64,000 nt of DNA from Chromatiales bacterium (GTDB taxonomy: Bacteria > Pseudomonadota > Gammaproteobacteria > Steroidobacterales > GCA-2729495): the NCBI GenBank assembly GCA_016789885.1, contig JAEUPZ010000033.1, positions 62,001-126,000 of the forward strand, given 5' to 3'. Shown in pieces: positions 10,017-18,419 of this stretch (positions are counted from its first letter, which is position 1; each line of letters opens with the position of its first letter). The translations under genes were made by a program, and so were the position numbers. The notes beneath the pieces are model-generated. The model ran no database searches. It saw only the letters and a program-made list of their open reading frames with translations, and had not been told where the DNA came from.

Positions 10017-12566
10017 TCAGAAGATGTCGGCGGCGCCGGCGCCGGGCGCCCGGGGTGGGGGGCCGGCCAGCGCGCCGGGACGCTCACCCGGCGGCGCGGC
10101 CAGGTCCTGCTCGCGGAACAGCTCGAAGATGCCGCCGATGGCCGTCAGCTGACCGGTGTCCGGATCGATGCGGGCCGTCACCACGCCGGGCGGGCGGGGC
10201 AGCGGCGAGTCCGGCTGGCCCCGCAGGGCGTCGGCCATGAAGTAGGTCCACATGGGCAAAGCCGTGCGCCCGCCTTCCTCGCGGCTGCCGAGGGGCCGCT
10301 CCTGGTCGAAGCCCACCCAGGCCGTTGCCACCAGGTCGGCGTTGTAGCCGCTGAACCACGCGTCGCGACGGTCGTTCGAGGTGCCGGTCTTGCCGGCCAG
10401 GTCGCTTCGTCCCAGCGCCAGCGCGCGGCGGGCGGTGCCCCGCCGGATCACGTCGCGCATCATGTCGTACATGATGTAGGCGTTCTCGGCCGGGATGATC
10501 CGCTCGGCCGGCTTCGGCAGTTCGACCGTGCCGCCCGCGCCATCCTGCCAGCGCCCGGCGCGCTCCATGAGTTCCGTCGTCGAGGCGAAGGTCGTCGGCA
10601 TCTGCGTCGGCATCGCTACCGCCGCATCCCCATCCGCAGCGGCATCAGCAGCCGGATCCGCATCAGCAGCCGGCAGCGCACCGGGCGGCGGTGCGGCCAC
10701 ACAGCTGGCGCAGGCCACGCGGGGCTCGGCCCGGAAGACCGTGCGCCCGTCGCTGTCCTCGATGCGCTCGATGAGATAGGGGTCGATCCGGTAGCCACCA
10801 CTGGCGAAGCCGGCGAAGCCGCCGGCCATCTCGCGGGGCGACGCGCCGCCACTGCCCAGCGCCATGGTCAGGTTCCTCGGCATGACGCTGTCGGGCAGGC
10901 CGAAGGGCCGGACGTGCGCGATGGCCGGGCCGACGCCCATGCGGTCTAGCACGCGGATGCTGACGAGGTTCAGCGACTTGACGAGCCCCTCGCGCAGCCG
11001 CGTCGGGCCGTTGAACTCGCCCGTGCTGTTCTCGGGGCGCCAGGCCTCGCCGCTGCCCGTGTTCTCGACCACCACCGGTGCATCGTTGACGAGCGTGGCC
11101 GGCGTGAAGCCGTTCTCGAGGGCGGCTGAATAGATGAACGGCTTGAACGACGAGCCCGGCTGGCGCCGCGCCTGGACCGCGCGGTTGAACTTGCTGGCAA
11201 AGAAGTCGTAGCCGCCCGCCAGCGCCACGGTCGCGCCGTCCCGCGGGTCGAGGGCCACCAGCGCGCCCTGGACCTCGGGCAGCTGGCCGAGGATCCAGCC
11301 CCGGTTGGCCGTGCGCAGCAGGTAGACCACGTCGCCCGGCGCGACCATCTCGCCCGCGGTGCGGGGCTGCGGGCCCACGGCGTCCTCGTCGACGTAGCGG
11401 CGCCAGCGCAGCTGCCCGTAGGGCAGCTCGACGCTACCGACGTCGTGCACGTAGAGGCGCGCGCCGTTGTCCGCGGTCAGTCCCGTCACCAGGGCCGGGT
11501 ACAGGTGGGCGTGCACCGGGTACGCATCGAGCAGGCGCTGCCAGCCCTCCTCGGGGGGCAGCGCCGGGTCGACCTTGCCCAGCTGGTCCCGGGCGACGGG
11601 GCCGCGGTAGCCGTGCCGCCGGTCGTACTCGAGCAGCGTCGTGCGCAGCGCCAGGTCGGCCGCACGCTGCAGCCGGCTATCGACGGTGGTGACGACATGG
11701 TAGCCGTCGGTGTACGCCGCCTGGCCGAACCGCCCGACCATCTCGGCGCGCGCCATCTCGGCGACGTAGGGCGCGTCGAGCTCGATGCTGGGGCCGTACA
11801 GCCGCGGGCTCACCGGCGTTGCCACGGCCCCGGCGTAGGCGGCGTCGTCGATGAAGCCGAGCTCGCGCATCCGCCGGAGCACGTAGCCCCGCCGCTCGCG
11901 GGCCCGCTCCGGATCGGCCGCGGGGTTCAGCACCGACGGGGCCTTGGGGATGCCCGCGATGGTGGCGGCCTCGGCCACCGTCAGGGCCTTCAGCTCCTTG
12001 CCGAAGTACACCTCGGCGGCGGCGGCCACGCCGTAGGCCCGCTGGCCGAGGAAGATCTTGTTCAGGTACAGCGCGAGGATTTCTTCCTTCGTGAATTTCT
12101 GCTCGATCTGCAGGGCGAGAAGGATCTCCCGGGCCTTGCGCACGAAGGAGCGCTCGCTGCTCAGGAAGTACGCGCGCGCCAGCTGCTGGGTGATGGTGCT
12201 GCCGCCCTGGGTGCGGCTGCCCGTGGCGAGCAGGTTCACGCCGGCACGGATGATGCCCTGGTAGTCGATGCCGGGGTGCTCGAAGAATCGGTCATCCTCG
12301 GCGGCGAGGAAGGCCTGCACAAGCGTCGGCGGAATGTCCGCGTAGGCGACGGGGATGCGGCGGTACTCGCCGAGCTGCGCGATCAGGCGGCCATCGCGCG
12401 AATACACCCGCAGCGGCACCTGCAGGCGGACTTCGCGCATGGTTTCCGCGGACGGCAGCCCCGGCGAAAGGTAATACCAGGCGGCGCCGAGCCCGGCGGC
12501 CGCGAGGATGAGCACGCTCACCAGCACTCCGGAGAGGGCCAGCAGTGCCCGGGTAACTGAATTCAT
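10017..12566 (-). CDS. mrcA: Penicillin-binding protein 1A, bifunctional
   Basis: This class A PBP polymerises and crosslinks peptidoglycan at the inner-membrane outer face. A membrane anchor covers about residues 7-32. The GT51 glycosyltransferase domain (about 50-230) has its catalytic glutamate E90 in EDDRFFEHPG. An OB-like insertion follows, then the transpeptidase with SSFK (S472), SLN (531-533) and KTGT (726-729). Residues about 615-690 are an Ala/Pro/Asp-rich low-complexity insert inside the transpeptidase domain, which also holds a CASC cysteine pair. The gene diverges from pilM across 475 bp, the arrangement seen in many gammaproteobacteria. Confidence 0.97.
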   Translation of the reverse strand: MNSVTRALLALSGVLVSVLILAAAGLGAAWYYLSPGLPSAETMREVRLQVPLRVYSRDGRLIAQLGEYRRIPVAYADIPPTLVQAFLAAEDDRFFEHPGIDYQGIIRAGVNLLATGSRTQGGSTITQQLARAYFLSSERSFVRKAREILLALQIEQKFTKEEILALYLNKIFLGQRAYGVAAAAEVYFGKELKALTVAEAATIAGIPKAPSVLNPAADPERARERRGYVLRRMRELGFIDDAAYAGAVATPVSPRLYGPSIELDAPYVAEMARAEMVGRFGQAAYTDGYHVVTTVDSRLQRAADLALRTTLLEYDRRHGYRGPVARDQLGKVDPALPPEEGWQRLLDAYPVHAHLYPALVTGLTADNGARLYVHDVGSVELPYGQLRWRRYVDEDAVGPQPRTAGEMVAPGDVVYLLRTANRGWILGQLPEVQGALVALDPRDGATVALAGGYDFFASKFNRAVQARRQPGSSFKPFIYSAALENGFTPATLVNDAPVVVENTGSGEAWRPENSTGEFNGPTRLREGLVKSLNLVSIRVLDRMGVGPAIAHVRPFGLPDSVMPRNLTMALGSGGASPREMAGGFAGFASGGYRIDPYLIERIEDSDGRTVFRAEPRVACASCVAAPPPGALPAADADPAADAAADGDAAVAMPTQMPTTFASTTELMERAGRWQDGAGGTVELPKPAERIIPAENAYIMYDMMRDVIRRGTARRALALGRSDLAGKTGTSNDRRDAWFSGYNADLVATAWVGFDQERPLGSREEGGRTALPMWTYFMADALRGQPDSPLPRPPGVVTARIDPDTGQLTAIGGIFELFREQDLAAPPGERPGALAGPPPRAPGAGAADIF

Positions 12567-12618
12567 CGGGAAGCGGGACCGTTCCCTTGCGCCGGGGGGG
12601 CCTAGTATGCATATTGGC

Positions 12619-12701
12619 CGCTGTTTTTGGGCAAACCTACTGAAAGGTGGGGACGCAAAGCCTCCGGTCTAACGGACTTGCGGCGCGTCGTACCTGAAGC
12701 G
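12619..12701 (+). promoter_or_regulatory. Cyclic-di-GMP-I (GEMM-I) riboswitch aptamer
   Basis: This RNA element binds cyclic-di-GMP and controls downstream genes. The hallmarks are GGGCAAACC at 12629-12637, a short stem capped by a GAAA tetraloop (12642-12645), the nearly invariant GGACGCAAAGCC (12651-12662) followed by TCCGG, and a second stem with CTAA on one side (12669-12672) and TA on the other (12691-12692), fitting the tetraloop receptor. CGCT (12619-12622) and AGCG (12698-12701) can close the basal helix. It faces pilM, so the pilus operon is the likely target. Confidence 0.9.
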
Positions 12702-12703
12702 CT

Positions 12704-12723
12704 GCCCGGCACTGCTGCCGGGC
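12704..12723 (+). terminator. Hairpin directly after the riboswitch
   Basis: GCCCGGCA and TGCCGGGC form a perfect 8-bp stem with a 4-nt loop, starting 2 nt after the aptamer. It could be part of the expression platform. There is no U-tract, so intrinsic termination would be weak and Rho-dependent or translational control remains possible. Confidence 0.45.
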
Positions 12724-13041
12724 GATGCGGGTACCGCGCACGATCCAGGGTCCTATGACAGCGGGGCTGCCGGGCTGCCAGCCATGCGGGCGCATGGTCG
12801 TGGCCGCCTGATCAGTCACGCCAGTCCATCCTGGACCGAGCCGCTGCCTCTCCGTTGGCCGTTCGCGGGTCTGCGCCTGTCGCGTTCCCCGGGCTTTCGC
12901 GCGCTTTCACCCCTGGCAGGGTTTTTCCCGGCGAGTGATGCAGTTCACGCGATTTCTATCGGGCTTGGTATATGGTTAAATCCGGAAGCTGACAAGCCGA
13001 ACCGTTTGTTCGCGCAACCTCCGGATTGAGAAGGGAAAAGC

Positions 13042-14109
13042 GTGCTTTTCGGCTCTCAGTACAAATCGTTGATCGGGCTCGACATAACGCCGTCGTCGAT
13101 CAAGCTCGTCGAGCTGTCGGCGGCCGGCAAGGGCTATCGGGCCGAGTGCTACGCGGCCGAGCCCACGCCGCCCAACTCGATCAACGAGCGCACCATCATC
13201 GACGCGCCGGCCGTCGGCGAGGCGATCCGCCGGGCCGTCAAGCGCGCGGGCACGACGACGAAGCACGTCGCGGTCGCGATCAGCAGCGACCTGCCTCCGC
13301 GCAAGATTTCCCTCGAGCGCACCCGCTCCGCCCGCGAGCTGGAGGCCAAGGTCGAGGCCTCGCTCGGCCAGGTCATCCCCTTCCAGATCGAAGAGGTCAG
13401 CTACGACTTCGAGCTGCTCGGTCCAAGTCCCGGCGATCCCGAGATGGACGAAGTGCTGCTCGTGGCCACGCGCCGCGAGTACGTCGACCAGCGGGTCCAG
13501 GCCGTGCAGAACGCCGGCCTCATTCCCGAAGTCGTCGATGTCGAGCAGTACGCCGTCGAGAATGCGTGCCGGCTGCTGGCCCACCAGATGGTTGATGGCG
13601 GCGTAGGGCGCTCCATCGCCATCATCGACTTCGGCGCCAGCACGACGACCTTCAGCGTCCTGAAGGACCTGTCCATCGTCTACACCCGCGACTTCCCCTT
13701 CGGCGGGCAGCAGCTCACCGAGGAGATCATGCGCACCTATGGCCTCTCGCTCGAGGAAGCGGGGCGCGCCAAGAAGGAGGGCGGCCTGCCGGGCAACTAC
13801 CAGCCCGAGGTCCTCGATCCCTTCGTCGACGACATGACCCAGCAGGTCAGCCGCTCCCTGCAGTTCTACCTGGCCTCGGCCCAGGGCAGCGACCAGCCCG
13901 ACCAGATCCTCGTCTGCGGCGGCTGCGCCAACATCCCCGGCGTCGCCGACGTCATCGCCAGCAAGGTGGGCATTCCCACCGACATCGGTGACCCCCTCGG
14001 CGACATGAAGATCTCCACCAGGGCCAAGACCCAGGGCATACGGCGTGACGCCAGCGCGCTGCTGACTGCGCTGGGCCTGGCGCTGCGCTCGTTCGACCGG
14101 TCGCGCTGA
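13042..14109 (+). CDS. pilM: Type IV pilus inner-membrane platform protein PilM
   Basis: PilM is an actin-like ATP-binding cytoplasmic protein that recruits PilN to the pilus motor. The 355-residue product begins LFGSQYKSLIGLDITPSSIKLVEL, with the phosphate-1 loop of the actin fold. IAIIDFGASTTTFSVLKD (about 193-210) is the phosphate-2 region, and ILVCGGCANIPGV (about 293-305) is the adenosine motif. The start is GTG, preceded by AAGGGA. It is the first gene of pilMNOPQ and lies under the c-di-GMP riboswitch. Confidence 0.97.
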   Translation: MLFGSQYKSLIGLDITPSSIKLVELSAAGKGYRAECYAAEPTPPNSINERTIIDAPAVGEAIRRAVKRAGTTTKHVAVAISSDLPPRKISLERTRSARELEAKVEASLGQVIPFQIEEVSYDFELLGPSPGDPEMDEVLLVATRREYVDQRVQAVQNAGLIPEVVDVEQYAVENACRLLAHQMVDGGVGRSIAIIDFGASTTTFSVLKDLSIVYTRDFPFGGQQLTEEIMRTYGLSLEEAGRAKKEGGLPGNYQPEVLDPFVDDMTQQVSRSLQFYLASAQGSDQPDQILVCGGCANIPGVADVIASKVGIPTDIGDPLGDMKISTRAKTQGIRRDASALLTALGLALRSFDRSR

Positions 14110-14129
14110 CCCGCGGAGCCCTGACCGCC

Positions 14130-14816
14130 ATGCCACGCATAAACCTGCTGCCCTGGCGCGAGAAACAGCGCCTCCGCCGCCGCAACCAGTTCTTCGCCGG
14201 CCTCGCCGGCGGCGTCGTCGCGGCGGGGCTCGTCATCGGCCTCGCCAACTGGATCATGAGCGGCATCATCGCCAACCAGAACGAGCGCAACGACCTGCTC
14301 AAGGCCGAGATCGCCCAGCTCGACAAGAAGATCGCCGAGATCCTCGACCTGGAGGCCAGCAAGGACCGCCTGCTGGCGCGCATGGCCATCATCGAGCAGC
14401 TCCAGCGCAGCCGTCCGGAGATCGTCCACGTCTTCGACGATCTGGTGAAGGCGCTGCCCGACGGCGTGTACCTGACCTCCATCAAGCAGTCGGGCAAGCG
14501 CCTCGAGATCCGCGGCAACGCCGAGTCGAACACGCGCGTGTCGGCCTTCATGCGCAACATCGACCGGTCGAAGTGGCTCACCCAGCCCGACCTGCAGGTG
14601 GTCGAGGTCAAGGAGGCCGGTGGCCGGCCGAAGCGCGGCCTGCCCCAGGAGACCGGCACGTTCGTCGGGCGGTCTTCCGAGTTCGTCGTCTACGCCAACC
14701 AGGTGTCCGCCAGCGAGGACTCCACCGAGGCCGACGTGACGCCTGCCCGCGGCGGGCGCCAGTCCGCCGGCAACCGGGCCGCGCGCCCGGCCCGCGCCAC
14801 GAGGCCGCCGAAATGA
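14130..14816 (+). CDS. pilN: Type IV pilus assembly protein PilN
   Basis: PilN is a bitopic inner-membrane protein that links PilM to the periplasmic PilO. The 228-residue product starts with the INLLPWREK motif that binds the PilM groove. It then has one membrane segment (about 23-45), a coiled coil (about 50-90) and a ferredoxin-like periplasmic domain. A basic, Arg/Ala-rich tail follows (about 195-228). Its stop overlaps the pilO start by 4 nt. Confidence 0.96.
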   Translation: MPRINLLPWREKQRLRRRNQFFAGLAGGVVAAGLVIGLANWIMSGIIANQNERNDLLKAEIAQLDKKIAEILDLEASKDRLLARMAIIEQLQRSRPEIVHVFDDLVKALPDGVYLTSIKQSGKRLEIRGNAESNTRVSAFMRNIDRSKWLTQPDLQVVEVKEAGGRPKRGLPQETGTFVGRSSEFVVYANQVSASEDSTEADVTPARGGRQSAGNRAARPARATRPPK

Positions 14817-15511
14817 ACTTCCTTGAAGAGCTGCGCAACCTGGACATCAACGACATCGGCCGCTGGCCGATGCCGGTCCAGGCGCTGTTCGTGGCCCTGC
14901 TGTTCGTGGTCGCCAGCGCCGCGGGCTTCTGGGCCCTCGTCTGGCAGAACCAGGCGCCGGTGCTCGAGCGCGCCCAGGCCGAGGAGCGCGACCTGCGCAA
15001 GTCCTTCGAGGACAAGCAGCGCAAGGCGGCCAACTTCAGTGCCTACAAGACGCAGCTCGCCGAGATCGAGCGGTCGTTCGGCACGATGCTGCGCCAGCTC
15101 CCCGGCAAGACCGAGATCCCGAACCTGCTGGTGGACATCTCCCAGACGGGCCTCGGTGCCGGCCTCCAGGAAGAACTGTTCCAGCCCCTCGACGAAGTCC
15201 AGCGCGACTTCTACGCCGAGAAGCCCATCAAGATCCGGCTCAACGGCTCGTACCACGAGTTCGGCCGCTTCGTCAGCGACATCGCGGCCCTGCCCCGCAT
15301 CGTCACGCTCCATGACATCGAGATCACGCCCAAGGGCAAGACCCCGGGCTTCGACGAGCTCGTGCTGAACGTGACGGCCAAGACCTACCGGTACCTCGAC
15401 GAACAGGAAGAGGCCGCCGTCGCGGAGCCGCCGCCGGCCAAGGGCCAGCGTGCGCAGCGCTCGCCGCGGCAGACGAAGGCCCCGGCCAAGCCAGGGAAGG
15501 GCCGCCAGTGA
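14813..15511 (+). CDS. pilO: Type IV pilus assembly protein PilO
   Basis: PilO pairs with PilN to form the periplasmic alignment complex between the platform and the PilQ secretin. The 232-residue product has a cytoplasmic start MNFLEELRNLDINDIGRWP, a membrane helix (about 25-47), a coiled coil (about 50-90) and a ferredoxin-like core, then a basic Lys/Pro/Ala tail. The ATG overlaps the pilN stop (ATGA); that short frame was chosen over a longer upstream extension, which merely runs through pilN. Confidence 0.96.
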   Translation: MNFLEELRNLDINDIGRWPMPVQALFVALLFVVASAAGFWALVWQNQAPVLERAQAEERDLRKSFEDKQRKAANFSAYKTQLAEIERSFGTMLRQLPGKTEIPNLLVDISQTGLGAGLQEELFQPLDEVQRDFYAEKPIKIRLNGSYHEFGRFVSDIAALPRIVTLHDIEITPKGKTPGFDELVLNVTAKTYRYLDEQEEAAVAEPPPAKGQRAQRSPRQTKAPAKPGKGRQ

Positions 15512-16029
15512 AAAGGCAGACCACAGCACCGCGGCCCGGCCGCCCCGCACTGCTTGCAGTCGCCGCGCTCCTTGCCGGCTGCAGCGGCGGCCAGGATGAC
15601 CTGCTCCGCTACATAGACCAGGTGAAGGCGCGCCCGGGGGGGCGCATCGAGCCGCTGCCCCAGGTCAAGCCGTACGAGACCTTCACCTACGCCGCCGAGG
15701 CCGAACGGTCGCCCTTCCAGCCCGACCGCCCCGACACGCGCGGCTCGGCCGGCGTGCGGCCCGACTCTGCCCGGCCGAAGGAGTACCTCGAGCAGTTTCC
15801 GCTCGACACGCTCCGGCTGGTGGGCACGCTCGACCAGGGCGGGCGCACCTACGCGCTACTGCAGAGCGACGACGGCCTGGTGCACCGGGTCAGCCCGGGG
15901 AACTACGTCGGTCAGAACGACGGCCGCATCGTGGCCGTCACCCAGGCCGAGGTGAAGATAGAAGAACTCGTACCCGACGGGCTGGGGGGTTTCTACAAGC
16001 GCCCGGCAGCGATCGGGCTCAGCAATTGA
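15508..16029 (+). CDS. pilP: Type IV pilus lipoprotein PilP
   Basis: PilP is an inner-membrane lipoprotein that connects PilNO to PilQ. The 173-residue product has a lipobox LLAGC with the lipidated cysteine at about residue 25, a flexible linker, and the beta-domain with LRLVGTLDQGGRTYALLQSDDGLVHRVSPGNYVGQNDGRI typical of the family. It begins with GTG overlapping the pilO stop (GTGA). Confidence 0.96.
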   Translation: MKRQTTAPRPGRPALLAVAALLAGCSGGQDDLLRYIDQVKARPGGRIEPLPQVKPYETFTYAAEAERSPFQPDRPDTRGSAGVRPDSARPKEYLEQFPLDTLRLVGTLDQGGRTYALLQSDDGLVHRVSPGNYVGQNDGRIVAVTQAEVKIEELVPDGLGGFYKRPAAIGLSN

Positions 16030-16057
16030 TGCCGGTGCCGGCACCGGTATCACGGGG

Positions 16058-18340
16058 ATGATGATGGTGGAGTACGGGAAGATGTCTCAATCCAGTGGCC
16101 GTTACCTGCCATGGCCGCCGGCGGCCATGGCTCGCGGGACCGCGCAGCCCTGGCTGGCGCTCCTCGTGCTGGGGCTCCTCGTGTTGACGGCGGGGCCGGC
16201 GCTGGCCCAGTCCGGCGCGGGTGCCAACGTCCTGCAGGACATCCAGGTGCAGTCCGCGGGCGGCGAGCGCGTCGAGCTGCGCCTCGTCACGTCCGGTCCG
16301 GCCGCGCAGCCGCTGGCCTTCACCATCGACAACCCCGCCCGCATCGCCCTCGACCTGCCCGCCACCAGCGTCGGCCTCAAGTCGCGCCGCCAGGACGTTC
16401 GGCTCGGCGCCCTCGACTCGGTGCTGGCTGCCGAGTCCGGTGGCCGCACCCGGGTCGTGCTGAACCTGTCGCGCATGGTCCCCTACGAGACCCGCCTCGA
16501 CGGCAACGCCGTCGTCGTGAGCCTTGGTGCCAGCACCGCCGGCACGCCCGCCGTGACGTTCCCCGCCGCCACTGCGCCGTCCGGCAACGCTGCGGCCACC
16601 CCCGGCCGGCGCAGCATCCAGAACATCGACTTCCGCCGCGGCGAGAACGGGGCCGGCCGCGTGATCGTCACGCTGTCCGACCCGGGCACCGCAGTGGACG
16701 TCCGCAAGGAGTCGGGCCAGGTCGTCCTCGTCTTCGGCGGTACCGAGTTGCCCGAGGCCCTGCGCAAGCGCCTCGACGTGACGGACTTCGCCACGCCCGT
16801 CAGCACCATCGAGTCGAGCGGCGCGGCGAACGGCGCCCGCATCGCCATCAACGCGCGCCCGCCCTACGACGAGTTCGCCTACCAGTCCGAGAACGTGTTC
16901 ACCGTCGAGGTGGCCCCGGTCACCCAGAAGGCGGCCGACGCCCCGAAGCCGACGCTGTTCGACGCCAAGCGTGATTACGCCGGCGAGCGGCTGACGCTGT
17001 CCTTCCAGGACATCGAGACCCGCGCGGTGCTGCAGCTGCTGGCCGACGTCAGCGGCCGCAACATCGTCGTGTCCGACACCGTCGAGGGCAACGTGACCCT
17101 GCGCCTGCAGAACGTGCCGTGGGACCAGGCCCTCGACATCGTCCTGGCCACCAAGGGCCTCGACATGCGCGAGAACGGCAACGTCATCATCGTGGGTCCG
17201 GCCGCCGAGATCGCGGCCCGCGAGAAGGCGGACCTCGAGAGCCGGCAGGAGATCGTCGAGCTCGAGCCGCTGCAGTCCGAGTTCATCCGCGTCAACTACG
17301 CGAAGGCCATCGACCTGGCGCAGCTGATCCGGGGCCGCCAGCGCGGGCTCACCAGCGGCGGTGGCGGTGGTGGCGGTGCCGGCGGCGGCGGCCGGAACGC
17401 CCTGCTCTCCCCGCGTGGCTCCGTCGGCATCGACGAGCGCACCAACACGCTGCTGATCCAGGACGTGCCCGAGCGCATCAGCGCGATCCGGCGGCTGGTC
17501 ACGCAGCTCGACATCCCGGTGCGCCAGGTGCTGATCGAGTCGCGCATCGTCGTCGTGCGTGACAACTTCAGCCGCTCGCTGGGCATCCGCTGGGGTGCTA
17601 CGGCCGTGGCGGAGAACGGCGACGATGGCCTGATCGCCGTCACGGGCAATGGCAACGGCGCCAACGGCATCGTCAACTCGGCGATCGGCAACATCAACAA
17701 CAACGGCTCCCCCTTCCCGGTCACTCTGCCGGCCCTCGGCGACCGCTACAACGTGAACCTGCCCGTCGCCAATCCGGCCGGCCAGTTCGCGCTGGCGATC
17801 CTCGACGACGACTACCTGGTCGACCTCGAGCTCTCGGCGCTGCAGGCCGAGGGCCGCGGCGAGGTCATCTCGTCGCCTCGCGTGATCACCGCCAACCAGA
17901 AGGAGGCGTCGATCCGCCAGGGCGTCGAGATCCCCTACCAGGAGGCGGCGTCCAGCGGCGCCACCACGACGCAGTTCAAGGAGGCCGTGCTGAGCCTGAC
18001 GGTGACGCCGCAGGTCACGCCGGACGACCGCGTCATCCTCGACCTGCGCGTGACCAAGGACAGCGTCGGCCAGACCATCACCAACGAGCGCGGTGGCCAG
18101 GTGCCGAGCATCGACACCCGGGCCGTCGAGACCCAGGTGCTGGTCAACAACGGCCAGACCGTGGTCCTCGGCGGCATCTATGAGACGGAGCAGGCGGAGA
18201 CACAGCGCAAGGTGCCGTTGCTCGGCGACCTGCCGGGCCTCGGCGTCCTGTTCCGCACGACGACGACCACGTCGAACAAGACCGAGCTGCTGATCTTCGT
18301 CACCCCGAAGATCCTCCGCGAGGGCGCGAACGTTTACTGA
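16058..18340 (+). CDS. pilQ: Type IV pilus secretin PilQ
   Basis: PilQ forms the outer-membrane channel for the pilus. The 760-residue product has a signal peptide (about 24-50, ending near ALAQ) and two AMIN domains that bind peptidoglycan (about 55-280). The STN/N0 and N1 domains (about 300-480) include a Gly-rich loop. The secretin beta-barrel follows (about 530-755), with the conserved VEVISSPRVIT-like strand, VPLLGDLPGLGVLFR and LLIFVTPKIL. ATG repeats at the start and a later ATG at MSQSS leave the exact N-terminus uncertain by nine codons. Confidence 0.96.
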   Translation: MMMVEYGKMSQSSGRYLPWPPAAMARGTAQPWLALLVLGLLVLTAGPALAQSGAGANVLQDIQVQSAGGERVELRLVTSGPAAQPLAFTIDNPARIALDLPATSVGLKSRRQDVRLGALDSVLAAESGGRTRVVLNLSRMVPYETRLDGNAVVVSLGASTAGTPAVTFPAATAPSGNAAATPGRRSIQNIDFRRGENGAGRVIVTLSDPGTAVDVRKESGQVVLVFGGTELPEALRKRLDVTDFATPVSTIESSGAANGARIAINARPPYDEFAYQSENVFTVEVAPVTQKAADAPKPTLFDAKRDYAGERLTLSFQDIETRAVLQLLADVSGRNIVVSDTVEGNVTLRLQNVPWDQALDIVLATKGLDMRENGNVIIVGPAAEIAAREKADLESRQEIVELEPLQSEFIRVNYAKAIDLAQLIRGRQRGLTSGGGGGGGAGGGGRNALLSPRGSVGIDERTNTLLIQDVPERISAIRRLVTQLDIPVRQVLIESRIVVVRDNFSRSLGIRWGATAVAENGDDGLIAVTGNGNGANGIVNSAIGNINNNGSPFPVTLPALGDRYNVNLPVANPAGQFALAILDDDYLVDLELSALQAEGRGEVISSPRVITANQKEASIRQGVEIPYQEAASSGATTTQFKEAVLSLTVTPQVTPDDRVILDLRVTKDSVGQTITNERGGQVPSIDTRAVETQVLVNNGQTVVLGGIYETEQAETQRKVPLLGDLPGLGVLFRTTTTTSNKTELLIFVTPKILREGANVY

Positions 18341-18419
18341 CGGGGTGCCCCGGGCGGGCATATCCCCAGGGGCCGCCGGGCATGGAGCCCGGCGCAGGGC
18401 AGATTAGGGAGATGACGGC

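Larger units (their letters stand above)
12567..13041. other. Long divergent mrcA-pilM intergenic region
   Basis: This holds the mrcA promoter on the minus strand, and on the plus strand a c-di-GMP riboswitch (12619-12701), an adjacent strong hairpin (12704-12723) and a leader of about 320 nt before pilM. A pair of 8-bp arms, AATCCGGA at 12979-12986 and TCCGGATT at 13020-13027, could fold the last part of the leader just upstream of the pilM Shine-Dalgarno (about 13030). No convincing gene lies here. Confidence 0.7.

Noticed and set aside
12784..13029. Small plus-strand frame in the pilM leader
   Set aside because: It lies in the untranslated leader after the riboswitch, has no Shine-Dalgarno and no recognisable family.
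16019..18361. 780-codon minus-strand frame opposite pilQ
   Set aside because: The plus strand is an unmistakable secretin. The antisense product is low-complexity Arg/His/Val-rich sequence.
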